A stretch of DNA of 64,000 nt from Trematomus loennbergii (taxonomy: Eukaryota > Chordata > Actinopteri > Perciformes > Nototheniidae). A program made the position numbers and the translations under genes. Shown here piece after piece: positions 36,925-51,900 of this stretch. The notes under the pieces were generated by a model that worked only from the letters and a program-made list of their open reading frames with translations, was not told the DNA's origin and made no database searches. Numbering within the stretch: position 1 is the stretch's first letter; the number at the start of each line of letters is the position of its first letter. The stretch lies in assembly GCA_012861695.1 (NCBI GenBank), contig JAAOOA010000026.1, positions 16,067,937 through 16,131,936 on the forward strand, written 5' to 3'.

Positions 36925-39900
36925 GTATGTGGACGTGTGTGTGATGGCAGTGAAAGGGAACAATTATGTCAACTGTAAGAGAGTGACTTTCACATTCACA
37001 GAAAATATAAGGTACACCCTACAACTGAAGTGACAAAAACACCAAAGAAATGGCTCTACGAAAAGTGCTGAGTCAATCATTTTGACACAACCGCCATTGA
37101 ACATTAGAAAGATGAAATTACCTTCAGCTCTTCTTTGTATTGGATTCCATTTGATTGAACAGATGTCTACACACGCCTCAACACACGGTATAAACATAAA
37201 TCATACTTGCTGTCACACACACGGTAGTATGACAGGACTGCATGCTATGTGATTGATAATAGTGTTGTAAAACAGAATAACAGATTATTGATTACTACAC
37301 CCTCCGCCATTCCCCTGCACACATCATTCGTCACACATACTGTACATGCTCTCAGCCTAACTCACACACACACAGCAATTTATTTTCTATAGACAATATT
37401 ATCATACACACTCCATCGCACATACACGACTGTATAGGGTTGAAAGCCTGATACTGTGTGAATGATTTTAAGACAGTGTGTGTGTGAGCAAGTATAATTT
37501 ATGGCCCCAACAGTAGTTTTGTGAGAGGGAGTGTGATTGTGCATGTGAGAGGGTATCGTGCAAATCATATATGATTTATGGCCCTAGCGGACACTCATAA
37601 CCTCCTGCCCATGCACATATGTATGCATATGAGCACACAGAGTATGAGTTACAGCTCCTGAAGCAGTCATTTGCCAACAGATGTTGCGGTGTCAATGTGT
37701 TGAATTCATGTGTACAAGTTACTGCCCGTAATAAAACTGAAGTAGGAAAAGTTATATTTGCTGTGTTATATTCTTATAAGGTGTATGTAATGTTCCTCCA
37801 TTAGTCCGTACCTTAATTACCTCTCCTCTCCTCAACAGACCAAGCCACACTGGGTCTAATGAAAACACCCAGATGTTCCCTGCCAGATGTGTCTGAGGCG
37901 GAGGGGACAATGGGCCGTAGGAAACGAGATGTAAACCCCCAGAACAAATGGAGTAAGAGGCATCTATCCTGGAGGTAGGGTTTAATGAAATACACAAACT
38001 TCTAGACACTAGGTTACACCGGAATATACAAATATATAAGTCAAGATCATTCACAATCAAAGAATCAAGATCATTGAGACACGGTAAATGTGTCCAATTC
38101 GTCTCGCTTGGCTGGAAGAAATCATGAACCTAGTATGATATTAGTGTTTGTGCTTCGGTGTCAGATAGCCAAGCTTAACATCATTGTTTTTGGTCCATCT
38201 CTGTACATCACATTAGTGCAGTAAATGGAGCTAGGAGTCATAAACCGTCACATTTTCCCCATTATCTCTTCCATCTGTGCACCCTTTGGTAGATTAAATT
38301 AGCTGGCTCTTCCTCCAGGTGGAAATCTTTTGGTTTCTGGATACATTTTGGCTCCGAGGAAGATCATGAAATGCATGGAATGGTTTTTGCAAACAGACGG
38401 TAATTGCATCTCCGGGTCTTTGCCGTTCCACTCCAACACCGAGTCGTTTGCATGATTCCTGAAGATAAAAGGTTTCGTCACAGAGTCATTGTGCAGTTTT
38501 TAAATGATGTAGTCATGTTAAGTGCAGCTGGACCATCTGTCAGGGATACAGCTTAGTGTTAGATAGCAGAGGAAGAGGCAGTGAAACATATGTTCTCCTG
38601 ATTCACACACGCTAACTGGGGTGACTCAATGAGATGATCTAAGCTGGTGTGTTGGCCAGCCGTGTAACATGTGTGTGCCCCTGCGGCTTAAGCATGGACT
38701 TTATAAAATAAGTGGGTGTAGCCTTCATGATATCAACAATTGGTTTATGGAATACTGTTTTAAAGAGTCAAGTTTGGCAATTCACCATCTTAGTTTTTCA
38801 AAGCTGTCAATCACTAGGTAGCCTCAGCCTAAGGCATACGCTGGTTTATGTGCTGTAAATTGGACCATCATTTATTTATTGACCATCATGCTGCATTAAA
38901 AAAGACTTGAAACTAGTGATTGAAACCATCATCTACGTATTACTATGGCCCAGGCCCCACGAGGACGTTTGCGCCGCGTATGCGTTTTCAAAAAAGTCTT
39001 CCGTTCACACGCATTCGATTCATTTAACGTGTCCGTTCACACGAGACTGCTGAAAAAGCTGGAAACGCTATAGTACATATGCCAGGCCTGTAAGTGGCGC
39101 TGCTGCCGCCTCAAAATACACCAAAAGCAGCGAAGAAGACCCCGCCCCCGGAGCATTGTTGCCATGGTTGCCCTTCTGTTTATTCTCCGCGGTGGACGGC
39201 GTGTGGAGTCCACCGGTGTTTTTCATCTGCTGTCCACCAGCAGATGAAAAACACCCACCTCTCCGCCTCTTCCAAGGGACGAGGGGACCATGCGGCAGAG
39301 TTTCCGTTAACATTTTTTTCCGCCGGTCAACATGTCCGTTAAAGTTTAAATCTGAGCAGGAGACGTGGGGAGAGGGAGACATGGGGAGAGGGAGGTGGGG
39401 CTATTTCATCGTTATCAGAAAATGATCGTATAGAGGCGATTACACGGAGCCGTTTGCCCCCCCAGAGCGTTCCGTTTGCAGATCTATCCACCTTGGGACC
39501 CGTTATCGTTTGCGGGGTCCGTTCCTATCGTTTTGTTACGGCCTCATGTAAATGAAAGGGCTATACGCAAGAGAAACTATGCGGATACAACCCGTTTCGT
39601 CCTCGTGGGGCCGGGGCCTATGTTTACTATTGCAATATATCAAGTGACAAAGAAACTTATAGACTTCTATACAATCAGACTTATTTTTGCAACCATTGAG
39701 TTCTTCTGCTTTGCCTTCAAAATGTTGACACGTTGACTGAGTCCACTTTTGTTATACAGTATACGGGCAAAAGACAACAATCTATACAATAACACGATAG
39801 ACACAAACACACATGCAAACACATGAAGATAAAGACACAAGTGTTACAACACACACAATGCAATGCACCCACACTGTTCTCATCCACATGAGGTTGGATA

Positions 39901-42900
39901 CCCCATATTGTCCCTCTCCCTGTGTGTTAGAGGTGATGGTAAAGGGTCAGTGCTTCTAAGTCACAACATTGTCTCACCACTTTTGATCCATTTCACCAAT
40001 TCATGGGCAGTGACCTCTTCCAGATTCTCCAACAAACGTTGTTGCTGATGAGAGGAGTCACTGTTGAATTCACTTGTTTAACCGCCTGACCGAACAATTA
40101 TTATCTGATTACCGCATTAAGCATTTGATCAGCATTCAGCTCCAATGGCTGTAGGCCGTAAATGAAAATCCAGTGACAGTTGACCTGTGTTTTAGAGTGC
40201 ATTAAGGCCACTAAACTCAGCTCACACAGTGGCCATCGTGATTGTTCTCAAAATGTATCCAACATCAAGCACAGTTATTTTTAACTCGCATTAAACATTG
40301 GTTGCTTTGCCAGTATCGGACAGAAGTAAAGTTTATAATTACCCTTGAAAAAAAGGTGCTTAATGTTGTGATTACACCTTAGGAAAGCTGCATGTATAAC
40401 ATTTTCTGCATAAAAAAAAAGATTTGTGATAATTACCACTGCAACATTTGATGCTTCTCTTTAAAACACAAAATGGTGCTGTCCCATTTCTTTGTTGTAT
40501 ACTTAGTCTCTTATTAAATACTCGTGTTTAGCCTCTTTTTTCTAGAGTGTGAGTGTTTAAATCGCTTTAATTCCGATGAGGAGTAGCGTGTTCACTGCTG
40601 CTGACAGGTCAGCGTGGCATCTTCTCAGCTCAGTGGTGTGTTGCTTTGCCAAGAGCTGCAGTGTGTGTGCCTGACAGCAGGAACACAATAAAACCGACAG
40701 GTAAGCTGTCAAAGTCGCGGCTCCGCTTTCAGAATGTGTGATGTTGAGATATTGTTTATCAGAAGCCAATTTGGTTTGCAAATATAAAGACAGCGCTGAG
40801 AATGCATTTGACCGCAAATGAAAGGTGGCAGTAATCTGTAAGTACTAGTTAGACACGTAAGGCTTTTTTTCTGCCATTCCAGCCAAAGTTAAGTAGAGTG
40901 AGCGCACAGGCCTTTTGAGCCAAAGCAATCTGAAAAGGAGAGATGACCCAAGGAGGCTAATACATCTAAAGGTAGGGAAGAAGAGCCGCAAAATGAAGCG
41001 AGATGCGGAGGGAAAGCGGGACATCAGGGCACTGGAGGATTGAAGAAACAGGTCGATAAGAAGGAGAGATGGGAAGGCTGAATGAGCACGAGGGAGTTGC
41101 GGTAGTTACTGCAAAAAAAGGAGAGAAAATAAAGCAGAACTCAGAGTGGGAGAAGATGCAGCAGAACGAGGATGGGTTGTAGATTGAAACAAAAGGTGTA
41201 TCCGTCATTTTTTGTTCCTGGTTTGCAGCAGCAGAAGTAACAGATCAGACTGTAAGAAGGATGAGTTCAGAGGGAATTACTTGTCACCTTGGGGCGGGAT
41301 AGTTATGGCTTATTGTAACAAATTGCCTGGTGACTTTGTCCCCCGCGGCATTCCTTGTTGAAATAATCCCCCTCCCCCCACTGAAGGCTTTCACTCAGAG
41401 ATACAGACAATTCTTTGGGGTCGGGATGTGATTGCACGGGGGCTCTCGTGAGCTCTCAGCTGACCTGCAAAACCGAGTGGCAGCGATCCAGCCTCACACT
41501 GCACCAAAGCTGAAGTACAGACACTACATCTGCTTCAGGGGAAACCAGCACACACACCGCTGTGAAGACCTGCTGCTTTATGATGGGAACATTTTGCTTT
41601 TTCTCAACAATGGCCCTCTCCTACTCCAGCTTCTCTTCATCCTACGAAGTGCCCGACTGGTGTTGGAATAAGGCAGCCCGTCTCTTTATTCCACCTTTCT
41701 ACTCTCAGCCCTCACATTTGTGTGCAATGTAGCCAAGTTTTACTGGAGATTCGGATATGAAGTACAGACCTTGTGTCCTTTGTAAATGAGTTTGTTCTGC
41801 CTAAAGCTCCTGCCAAGAAACAGATGGTACATTTAAAGTGCTTTTATTATAAACACTTGTGGATTATTTGTTGATTTCTGTTTCAGTCACATTTTGAGAC
41901 GTTGCCATATGGTGTGGTTTATCAATGGAGCAGCATCGCAAAGCATTGATAATCCATACAGAATTGCAGCCTTGGGAGTGTTTGGTGTAATTCTATGAAA
42001 GCTTTTATCTAGTTTTATGTGTACAAATGTACTCTGCGTGCTTCTTTATCTGATATGAATTTTGTATACTATTATCTAATTTGTGAGGTAGTAAATCACA
42101 ACTTGCACTCAAAACCATTCAGTGTTTTCACTCATACAGGGTTTAGCACTTATTCCCTTTTATTGTATCCTAGGACTTTGTTCAGCTCCAAGGTTTCTGT
42201 ATTGTTGAGGCCATGAAGAAAACACTTATATTCATCCGCGACAGATAATATCCCAAGGTATTGCCTTGTGTGTTCAAATATGTGTGATGTTAGCCACTCA
42301 AAAGGGACAACAGTTACACATATTTTAGATCCTCAAATAATAAAAAGGCATTCACTGATAAATGTATCGATGTTGGCTCAATAGTAGTGACTTTGACCTT
42401 AGGGTGTCAGTCAGAACATCCACATTCAGTTCTGTTTTTATTCTATCACCACAGCAAAATATGTACAACAACTGATGGAGTTGAAGGATGGGTGGTCCAT
42501 AACAACAATAAAAATGCTTCTGAAATCTGAAATAGAGAAATCGGTTTACACTCCTTTATCAATCTGTTGACAACATGTTGAGTGGATGTTTGGTTTCTAC
42601 CTTCACAAAATCAATAAATATGAGCTACTGGCTCAATAAATGTCTCGTGTCAGAAATAAATGGTTTTACTCAAACATGCGCAACTCACACGTCTTGGATG
42701 CAGTGAAGTGCACTTTGAGCTCGGTCTGCCTACATCTATTTCTTATTAACTGCTCATTTCTATGGACTCTTTGACAACATTTAACAGCCTTTACATTTTC
42801 CTTTCACATTTTCACTTTCTACAGGTGTGTTGAAGCAGCACCAGGATTACTTTGACATGATATTTCACAATAGAGTCTGTGATGGCAAAACAAATGTCCC

Positions 42901-45900
42901 TCCTCTTACACATTCTTACATAGTCCGGATAAAGACTTTGCAAGGATGGTTTCATAAATTATCTGTCCGATAAGATGTGAAACGTCCTATAAGCTCACAT
43001 TCACGATCAGAATCTGTACTCCCCACAGCCATTTTATTTACATAATATCTAGAAGGTTTATTAAGTGGACATAATGTAGTTATACACCATTAAACTCATC
43101 ATCACAGCCATTATCTCGGTTGTTGGGAACTTTATCTCACTTGTTTCCAGTGCAATAGAAATGCAGCCCATTGAAAGGGTCATCGTTTTGTGTATTATTG
43201 TTATGTAATACCCATTCTTCCTGCCCCTCAATGAACTGTTGCAATAGCATCATGTTTTTTTGGTTTATTTGTAGGGAGGAACATTTGTATGTATGAAATG
43301 CAGGCATTCATTTGGCCAAATAATGCACTACTGATTTACAGGTAAAGATATTTGTCTCCAACACCTGAGTTTATATCCATTTAATAACTTTTTATTAACG
43401 GTGTAAATTGAAGATCAGCTTTTTAGATCTGAGAAATTAAGTCAGACAAACACTTTCAATAAATCAACTGTCTCAGAAACAAGCTATACCGTGCTCCAAA
43501 AGTAGTTTGTATACTATAAATGTAAAATACAAGATTTTAACCAAATTCTGAATGAGTCTGTTGGCATTGCTTTTGTAATGACACTCATTTTTACAATAAT
43601 GCGATTTAACTTCTTTCATATACATTTCTTCCAGTAAAAAGGGAAGAAGCACTATCAGAGACATTTTTGCTTTATTTATTTATTTTAGATTCAACTGAAG
43701 TTCAGTAATTAGAATGTCCCTTTGGTTTAAACGGATGAAAAAAATTATGCAAGATTACAATATGAATTGATGTTGTTTTAGTTATCAAAGATTACGTTGA
43801 AAGTAAAGATTTGGGGTGTATTATTTTAATGTATTTTAGCGTAGATTCATCATCATATTTTATTCTAGCTTCCTCTCACCCCTCCTTCATCCCCATTAGC
43901 CTTCAACAATGCCCTTTTCTCTCTCATCTCTTTCTTTCCTCCTTTTCATCCTCTGTCAGTCAATCACCATGGCGAAAGATGCACAGCCTGCCCATGACTG
44001 CCTGCTCAGTAATGTCAGGCTGTGCTTTGATGTAAGCAGTTCTTTATGGGGGTATTATATTTGATTGATGTGGAAACCTCTGACAGTACTCTCGGTTCTC
44101 AGATATTTATTTGTAAGTCAATGATGCACACTCAGTAGCTCTGCTGCTGCTAAACAGCCCTCAGCCACTGAGCCAGCGATGACTCCTGCTTTATGCCGCA
44201 GCCAAAAACTCTTACATCTGCACTTTTGTCCTCCTAACTCTGCTGGCTCATGTGCTTATCACTTTCTAAATGCTAATCCGTCACGGCCATGAAATGTGAG
44301 TAAAATAAACATTCACAGCATGATCGCTCACCCATTGGCTTTGATCAGTTTAGTCATTTAGAGCCGAGTGCAGAAAACCATGGAATGATATGACCAGGGA
44401 CTATATAAGTCAGTTTTTATTCTGACTTTCACTTATAAGAAACTGTTTTTGACATATTGGGAAATATGGCTATTCACTTTCTTGCTGGGTGTTATACAAA
44501 CAGATCAACTTCACATACAGTTCTGTAAGTGAAATAGTAAGAATGCACTTGGCTTAGCTTAGCATAAAGACTGGAAGAAGAGGGAAACAGCTAGCTTGAG
44601 GCCCCTATCAAACCATAGACCCTCTGTTCCTATACCCCATCTACTGGCATCAAAATAGGGAAGAAATCAGCCTGCCTCATGCTTTATACTGTATGATTGA
44701 CTCCTTTGGCTACTTGTGACATTTATTTATTTAATTGTTTATTTGGCAGGGACAATGCACAGTGATGAACACTTAAAACATTAAAATGTGTCAAGCGTAA
44801 CAGTGCCAGATTTAGCTTTGAGCACATTTCCATTGACAAGCATTGCAACAACTTGGAATGAAAAGTTAAGATTTATGTTATGTGTACGCTTCTAAAACCC
44901 GAGAATCGTACCATGCAGTGTGAGTGGCATTACCATCGCTCACTTAGTCATATTTATTTCTTGTTCTTTTGACAAAAACTGACTTTTTGACCTGATGGAG
45001 TGAATTCCTCGACTGTTGTTATGTACAGTGAGGTTGCCAGGCAACTAATGGAGATTTCAGGAAGCCAGAACACATAACTGTATTTACTCCGGTCAAACAA
45101 TTTTTTTAAGTAGATCGCAAATTGAGATTATACATTGGATGGATTTTGCAGCCAGACTTTTGACCACAATTTTAAATAAGGCCGTATACTAAATGTCCAC
45201 AAAAATATTTTATTACTAAAAGGATAAATGAATGCTCAATTTGAATGTATCTGCTCAGTCCAACCCTAGTTCTTAGACAGGAGGAAAACTAAAACATGAA
45301 TAGAAAATACACTGGTGTTGACTTCAGGGCAAACTGTTTAATTAACACCAGATCTTACTGCAGTCGGTTTCTTGATGTAAACATAATCAATAAGGTTGTT
45401 AAAACCAAGGTAAGATTGACAAACTGACAAGGACCCTTGACAGGCTCCTTGAGGTCAACCACATTTGTAGGAGGCATACCAGGGATATGATATATGGTTG
45501 ATTTATGCATCTATTGTCCATCCCGTGTAAACACAAGCAGTTCCCCAGTGGTCCTCAGTTCATCTGCGATGCAGGGCAGGAATGTTCTGACCTTGGCGCT
45601 TCTTCCTACAGTAACATACACACACTGGCAAGCTGTCCCACATAATGGATGCACATAAATACTCGCACAGTGACAAAACCATGCACTCTGACTCTCAATC
45701 TTTTCTCATATCAACATTCTCCCAACGCACACATACGCAAACACACAGGCGTACATAATGAGCCACCCTCGTCCGTCTGAGTTAGGCCTAATAAGCAGGT
45801 GAATTGTCTGTGGAGCTCGAGCTATTTGTCGTGACCTTGGCTTACTGTGGTTTGCAGCGAGTGTTCAGACGCTTGGGAAGGATGAATAATTGGACTGTGT

Positions 45901-48900
45901 AGGCACACTTTTTGTGAGCAAGTCAACACAATTAACAAATTCTCCTCACTGCACACCACAGGTCTCCCAACAGAATCGCTCATCTGAATAGTATTTAAAG
46001 TGTCTAGCCGCATACATTATCATCTTAATGATGCAAAGCTCCATTTGAAACTACGGCCACCTTATCGCTTTAAGCTAACGTTGCTAATACCCGCCCATGT
46101 GTTTAGTGACAACGTGTTGACGTAGACATATTTGCTAATGAATACATTAATTAGCTGCACTAATGAGCTCATTCGCATCACTGGGTGTGTTAAAGACATC
46201 GTGGTAACTAGAGAACAGGCAGCTCAAGTGTTGACAGCAAGGAAGAGCAGGACACAAATAAACGCCAATGCTGGCGAGCAACCAAAATGACCATGAACGG
46301 ATTGTATTGAAGACAATGAAGTGACATTTTGCTTTTTATCATTAAAATCCAATAAATCTCCTCTACATTACTGTGTTTATACATTCAATCAAGCAGTGAT
46401 GAATGAGAAGAACACAACTGACTCAAGATAAAACAAGTCAGAATTAGCTTACTTGCTTTGAGAAGTGATTAAAAAGATTATAGAGATCTCGCTGAGCTCT
46501 TCTGGCAGGTGTTCAGAGGTTTGATTTTGACAGTAAAGGTCCGGTTATCCTCAGCTACAAGCAGAGTTGTTGGACCAGCTGCTGCTTCGACTCATCTGGG
46601 GATGAAAGGTTTGAAATGGAGCTGGTGGCAAAGGTTGTCATACACTACACGTTGAAATCCTTTTCTATAAAAAAACGATGGGTGGACAAACCTCTGAATA
46701 GGTCTCAATGCAAATGTAAATTTTGGCAGACTTTGTTCACTAAATAGGCTTGTTTGCTAAAGTTGTTCGGTCAGGTTGGCAGCTGTTAGTTTTATCTTGT
46801 TGATAGGAAATGACCCCTTTGTTTTGGACATGCAACACCATGCTTTGTACATTAAAAACAGCCTGTTAAACTACTGAGAAGGCTGAGGTCTAATAGTGTT
46901 TTATTGCTGGTTAAATCCTGTGGTGTCATCAGCATAACGATGTAAATCTGTAATGATCTGCAGCAGCAGCCGCAGTTATTTAGCACCAAGGAATAAACAA
47001 GTTATCACATCAGAGCTGTGTTAAAGCAGCTGTCTGCGACTGGGTACGAGTCTCATTTCTACAGCAATAAATTAATGTTTGTGTTAAAGCAATGGAAAGG
47101 CCAGAGGGATTCAGTTCCTGCCTGGGCTCTGGTGCAGATGAGGATTTGATATTTGTTCTACTGGTGTGTTTTCTATATATAAGATATTTATGACATTAAA
47201 CAGGCTGTACAGTTTATTGCTTTAATATATATTTGATTTGACCTTTTTCTTAACAAACAAAAGAGAAAGTTAGAAAGAACAATTTATTCTAAGTAAAAGC
47301 TGCTTAGATGAGCCAGAGTGTTGTGTTTTAGGCAAATTGATGTAATCAACTTTATCATAGCTGCACTTAAAGTCAGAAAAATAGTCTTTTGTGTTAACAC
47401 TTTTCCAAAAGAATCTGTTTTTTTGGTTGTTTTGGAGAAAATTGCAGTAAGGATTGAGTATCAGGATTCAGGATGTTATTAGTCCTTTTGGATTGGACAA
47501 TGTAACTAAGGATAGCACATTAACCATCACTTAAAAAGGTACAAAGTTGATACCAAATTTCTGAAAGCTTGAGAGTACTTACTGTATCAAATGTACTGTG
47601 AGGGCTCGAGACCAACGGCATGATGTGACCTGGCCATTATGACCTGTCTTAAGTATTAACAAGTATTAAGAATGCAGTAACAGGGGATTGTATTACATAG
47701 GATTCATTTGTGTGTTTTTGATTTTACCGTGGAATTAAATTGGTATCAAGAATCGAGAACAACATTTCTGGTACTGTTACATCCCTTAATGTTTCTGAAA
47801 GAGACTTCTAAAAGGGTTGGGTGATTCCGCTCTGGTGTGAAATGTTGTCTATTAAAAAAAGCGAGAAGTGCTACAAGGCTTTCTGGGGAAGTAAACCCAA
47901 CACACCTGAGATCTGAAAAACGCTCCTAATATCCCTATGTTTTGAGTCCTTCTTTGACATATTCCCTGTGTCCCCTTCTTCTCTCAGAGTGAGGACCTTC
48001 CCTAAGGACTCTGCCTTGCTGGGCAGGGACACGGTTCGAGCCCTGATGTACTACGCCCTGAAGGTCTGGAGTGACATCGCGCCGCTAAACTTCCACGAGG
48101 TGGCCGGCAGTGATGCGGACATTCAGATAGACTTCACTAAGGCCGACCACAACGATGGATACCCCTTTGACGGGCCAGGGGGCACCGTGGCACACGCATT
48201 TTTCCCCGGAGAGAGGTTCACAGCTGGGGATACACACTTTGACGATGACGAGGCCTGGACCTTCAGATCTCCAGGTGAGGAACTTAAACGTATTACATTA
48301 ATTAGAATCAAAAGGAGGGTGGAAGGATGATGAGGAAGAATCAATATGGACGAGTATTCCAGGAAATGTCTCACTAAGGCAATTCTTAGAAACTCGCATA
48401 GTACTGTGCAATGAAAGGAAACAGTCGGTGTCGAGGAAAGCCTGATTTGAGAATCTTTTGAACTTCTTATCTCCATGCTCATCAAGACTTCTACATCCAA
48501 AACCAGAACGCTGACTGCATTTTCGAGCCAAGCTGTGCTTCTACCCTTTGTTCATGCTCCAGATTCTCTAATTAATATTTCATTTGTCAGAAGTATGAAT
48601 ATAGCATACCATGGCTTCAGACACAGGACACAGAGTACTGGCTTAAGCAGTGGTGGTTGTAATCACAAGCTTATTAGGAAACATAAAAGGCGTCCTTTCA
48701 TTTCCAACAACTATAAATAAGCATATATTCTAATGCGCCTCTGATACCCATTCATTGTTTTTTTGAGCAATTAAAAAAAATTGATCAAAGATTTAAGTAT
48801 ACTATTTACTGATATTGATCGCAATGATTATTTAATTATCCCATGGGGTGTCCACAACTACTTTGAAGTTCTTATAGATATTGTAGTGGAAATAATGAGA

Positions 48901-51900
48901 CAAAACCACTGTACAACAACATGATTCCTTTTGATATATGGCTATAAAAGTTGAAAGGAATGTGTTCCTATTAGACCTTGAAATAGCACTACACTTTGTC
49001 AATTCACTAAGGCAATCAATAAAACAGTGATTTGGAGACAATGGCACAGTGCTGAATGTGCAGGGTTGTAGACACACTGTCTCTGCTGTTTCCCCTTTTT
49101 AAACTAAGCTAAATTAGCCAACTGCTGTATAATAACCCATGCAGATAATGCACTTATTTTTAAACTATTCATATATGTGCAGTACCAGCCTATTTTAGAC
49201 GGATAATTCTTCATGATACATTCTCCTTGTGTCACGGTCATGGGGGTCACAGGGCTCACTGTACTGTCCTGCTCCCCAGATGTGGAGCTTAGAGCTTGTC
49301 GCGGGGGTGTAGATGACACTGACTACACACAGCTGGCGAGTCTCTGATGCAGCCAGGACCTGTGTTCATCTCCATTCTTTTGGTTTAGCCCTGGTTAAGC
49401 TGTGAACCATATGTTCCAGAAGCTCAATCTGCTCCAATTAGAGCTCACAGCGGGCCTCAGCAGCGACAGGGGACGCTGGCATGATGCTGTCACAGTTTAC
49501 AGAATCATCTGGGGTTTGGTTAATGGGAGCAGGGCAGGGACGCAGGGAGGGGTCAGAGGTGGGAACTCGTCTTGACCCCAATCTATATCTCTTTCCAAAA
49601 TCAATCAGTTCTTGGGAAATAATTAGGTTTCCGGTCGTGGTACGAAAGATAGTCACTTGGTTTGAAACACAACCTTCTGTAGGAGCGAGAGTGAAGAGAT
49701 GCTACCTTGTTTGCTGTTCTTGCCTTCAAGACATCATATTTGACACCAAAAACAACATGATATTCCCTCTTTGAAAGCCCTGCCCTTGGGAAATGTATCA
49801 TTTTCATACTATAAGAAAGTCTACTAAAACGACAAATTCCGGACTGACCTTTTAGCCAAGGTTGTTGCTTGTTTCTATTTCAAATATTTTCTTCCTTTTG
49901 AATGAATTTCACTTGGAATGCACTATTAGCAATACATGACCTAATGCATACGACACCTATGATTCTGACTTTTCTTTTCAATATAGTTGGCTTCTGTTTT
50001 GACATTTTCTGTTTCTTAAATGACATGGGATGCTTTTTTTTACAATATTTTATAAAATATCATTAAATAATGATAGTGAATATGGCCAAAATTAACAATG
50101 AATGATCAAAAACATGTGCCTTCATATTTTATTGTGGATCATTGTTACTGAACATGTATTATTAAATATGAACCATTGATGTGAGCGTCCCACATCTCCT
50201 GTTTTTATAGCAGCCATTCAGTCTGTTCAGTAGCTTAAAGGATTTCGTTTCTAGAGCTGCCATCTTGCCTTACACGCTGAATATTCACGAAAGGAGTAAT
50301 TCCGACTTTATTCTATTATCTATCTATTATACATAATGTAATAGCTCTTTGTATCTAATTTTCCTCGGGCCGACTGAAATAACTGAAGTGAAGTGTCTGA
50401 AACACAACAAACAATCTACAAAGGAAAGGTTATATTTAGAGTTTGACCAATATATTACCTTTGGGAATATTATCTATCTGTATACTAGCAGATGAGAAAA
50501 TAAATTAAAGATTTTATTTGGAAAACCATTATGTTTTCTCTCCAAAGTTGATTTTCCGAGTAGAACATGTCCCATTCAGTAAAGATGTTGGTCAGGATTC
50601 TCAGACTTCCAAGTGAAATGTTCGATAACAAATAAATACAAGTTCAACAATCTGACCATTTTAGTTTAACTTCTAGATGGAGTTCAATAAAATGTGATAA
50701 ATATTTCAACACGTAGACACGTTTTCTCAACACCCTATTTCTTATATTTCCAAGGATTCAGCTTCATTCCCTCTCAGAAATATCATGATCTGCTGGGTCT
50801 GAGCTGTGCTTGAGTATGGAATAAAAATCAAGCCTGCACTGTACTTTTCAATAATCTAGTATATATGGGTGATGGGGCCCTCTCTTTGAGGGTAACAAAT
50901 GCACGAAGGAAATAAGTGGGTCAACTGCAGCTGCAGATATTACCAGAATTGATTTTTTTAGGGAGCTTGTGAAATACTTTCAGCCTCAGAAAAAAAGATC
51001 GACCGCACCGGCAAATCTTCTGCTTGAAGAACTCTTCCATTAAAATTGAGACCCCTTAATGATATACTTGGCCATTTGCACTATGTTAAACCCTCAGAAT
51101 CAATGGGTGTCTCAGGTTTAATGAATGCTCAGATGTTGACGGTCAGTTAAAGCTCTCTCTCATCCTGGTGGGGGAACTGCTGAATCATCATCCTACATGA
51201 AAATGAATGGTTGTTTCTTCCCATCACTTTAAACGCATTATTTTTCTTTAAGACTTTGTTAAAACGAATATATATCTGAATACATTTTTGAGTGGTAAGG
51301 TAATGCAAGGTCACTACTACAAGTATTCACATTAAATCAAAAGGTAAGGTGTTGTGTCTGCCTCTTTCCTCCCCTAAACCAAGTGCTGCAGGCTATGTTT
51401 GTAGCATTCTGGATGCAGTTACATCCAAGGTAGAGATACCCCAGAATTATATTACTGTGCATCAAAGTTATGCAATATCTTACTGCAGGATACCCTGAGA
51501 AGGATTCCTTGAGTTGCATTTCTGATGTTGCTCCTGTCTGCTCACTCTGAAGCTCTCTCTCTCCCTCGTGTTCCTTCTCTCTGTGTCTCTGCCACAAAGG
51601 TCTCACTCCATGAGTCCCGTTCATCCCCCCAAATCTCTCCGCTCTGACTTTGTCCGTTGGCATTACGATTTTTGTTCCCGTCAACCTCAGATGGACTGAA
51701 AATACGATGACATGGTACCTACTTTGTTCTGAATCCCTGCTCTCACCCCCCTTCAATCCGTCCTTTGATCCACCTTCCCTCTCCGCGCCATGTGCTCCCG
51801 TAGATTAGAGTTGGCATTTGGTTTCCGAATTTCCCAGGTGTTGTAAGCATGTTGCAATTGTCCTTTTGTCTTCCGACAGAGCACAGCACTCAGATGTTCC

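Larger units (their letters stand above)
37975..47987 (+). other. mmp17: mmp17 intron 3 (10.0 kb)
   Basis: It begins GTAGGG and ends CTTCTCTCAG. It contains the TIR element 38947-39618 and repeat fragments near 44447-44860. The open frames at 41432 and 43811 look like chance. Confidence 0.85.

Noticed and set aside
41432..41671. Possible extra exon in mmp17 intron 3
   Set aside because: The frame has no MMP similarity, and exons 3 and 4 already join in the correct phase.
48123..48500. Minus-strand open frame over mmp17 exon 4
   Set aside because: It is the antisense shadow of a strongly conserved catalytic exon.
51337..51756. 139-codon minus-strand frame inside mmp17 intron 4
   Set aside because: No domain, no splice-bounded structure and unremarkable composition.
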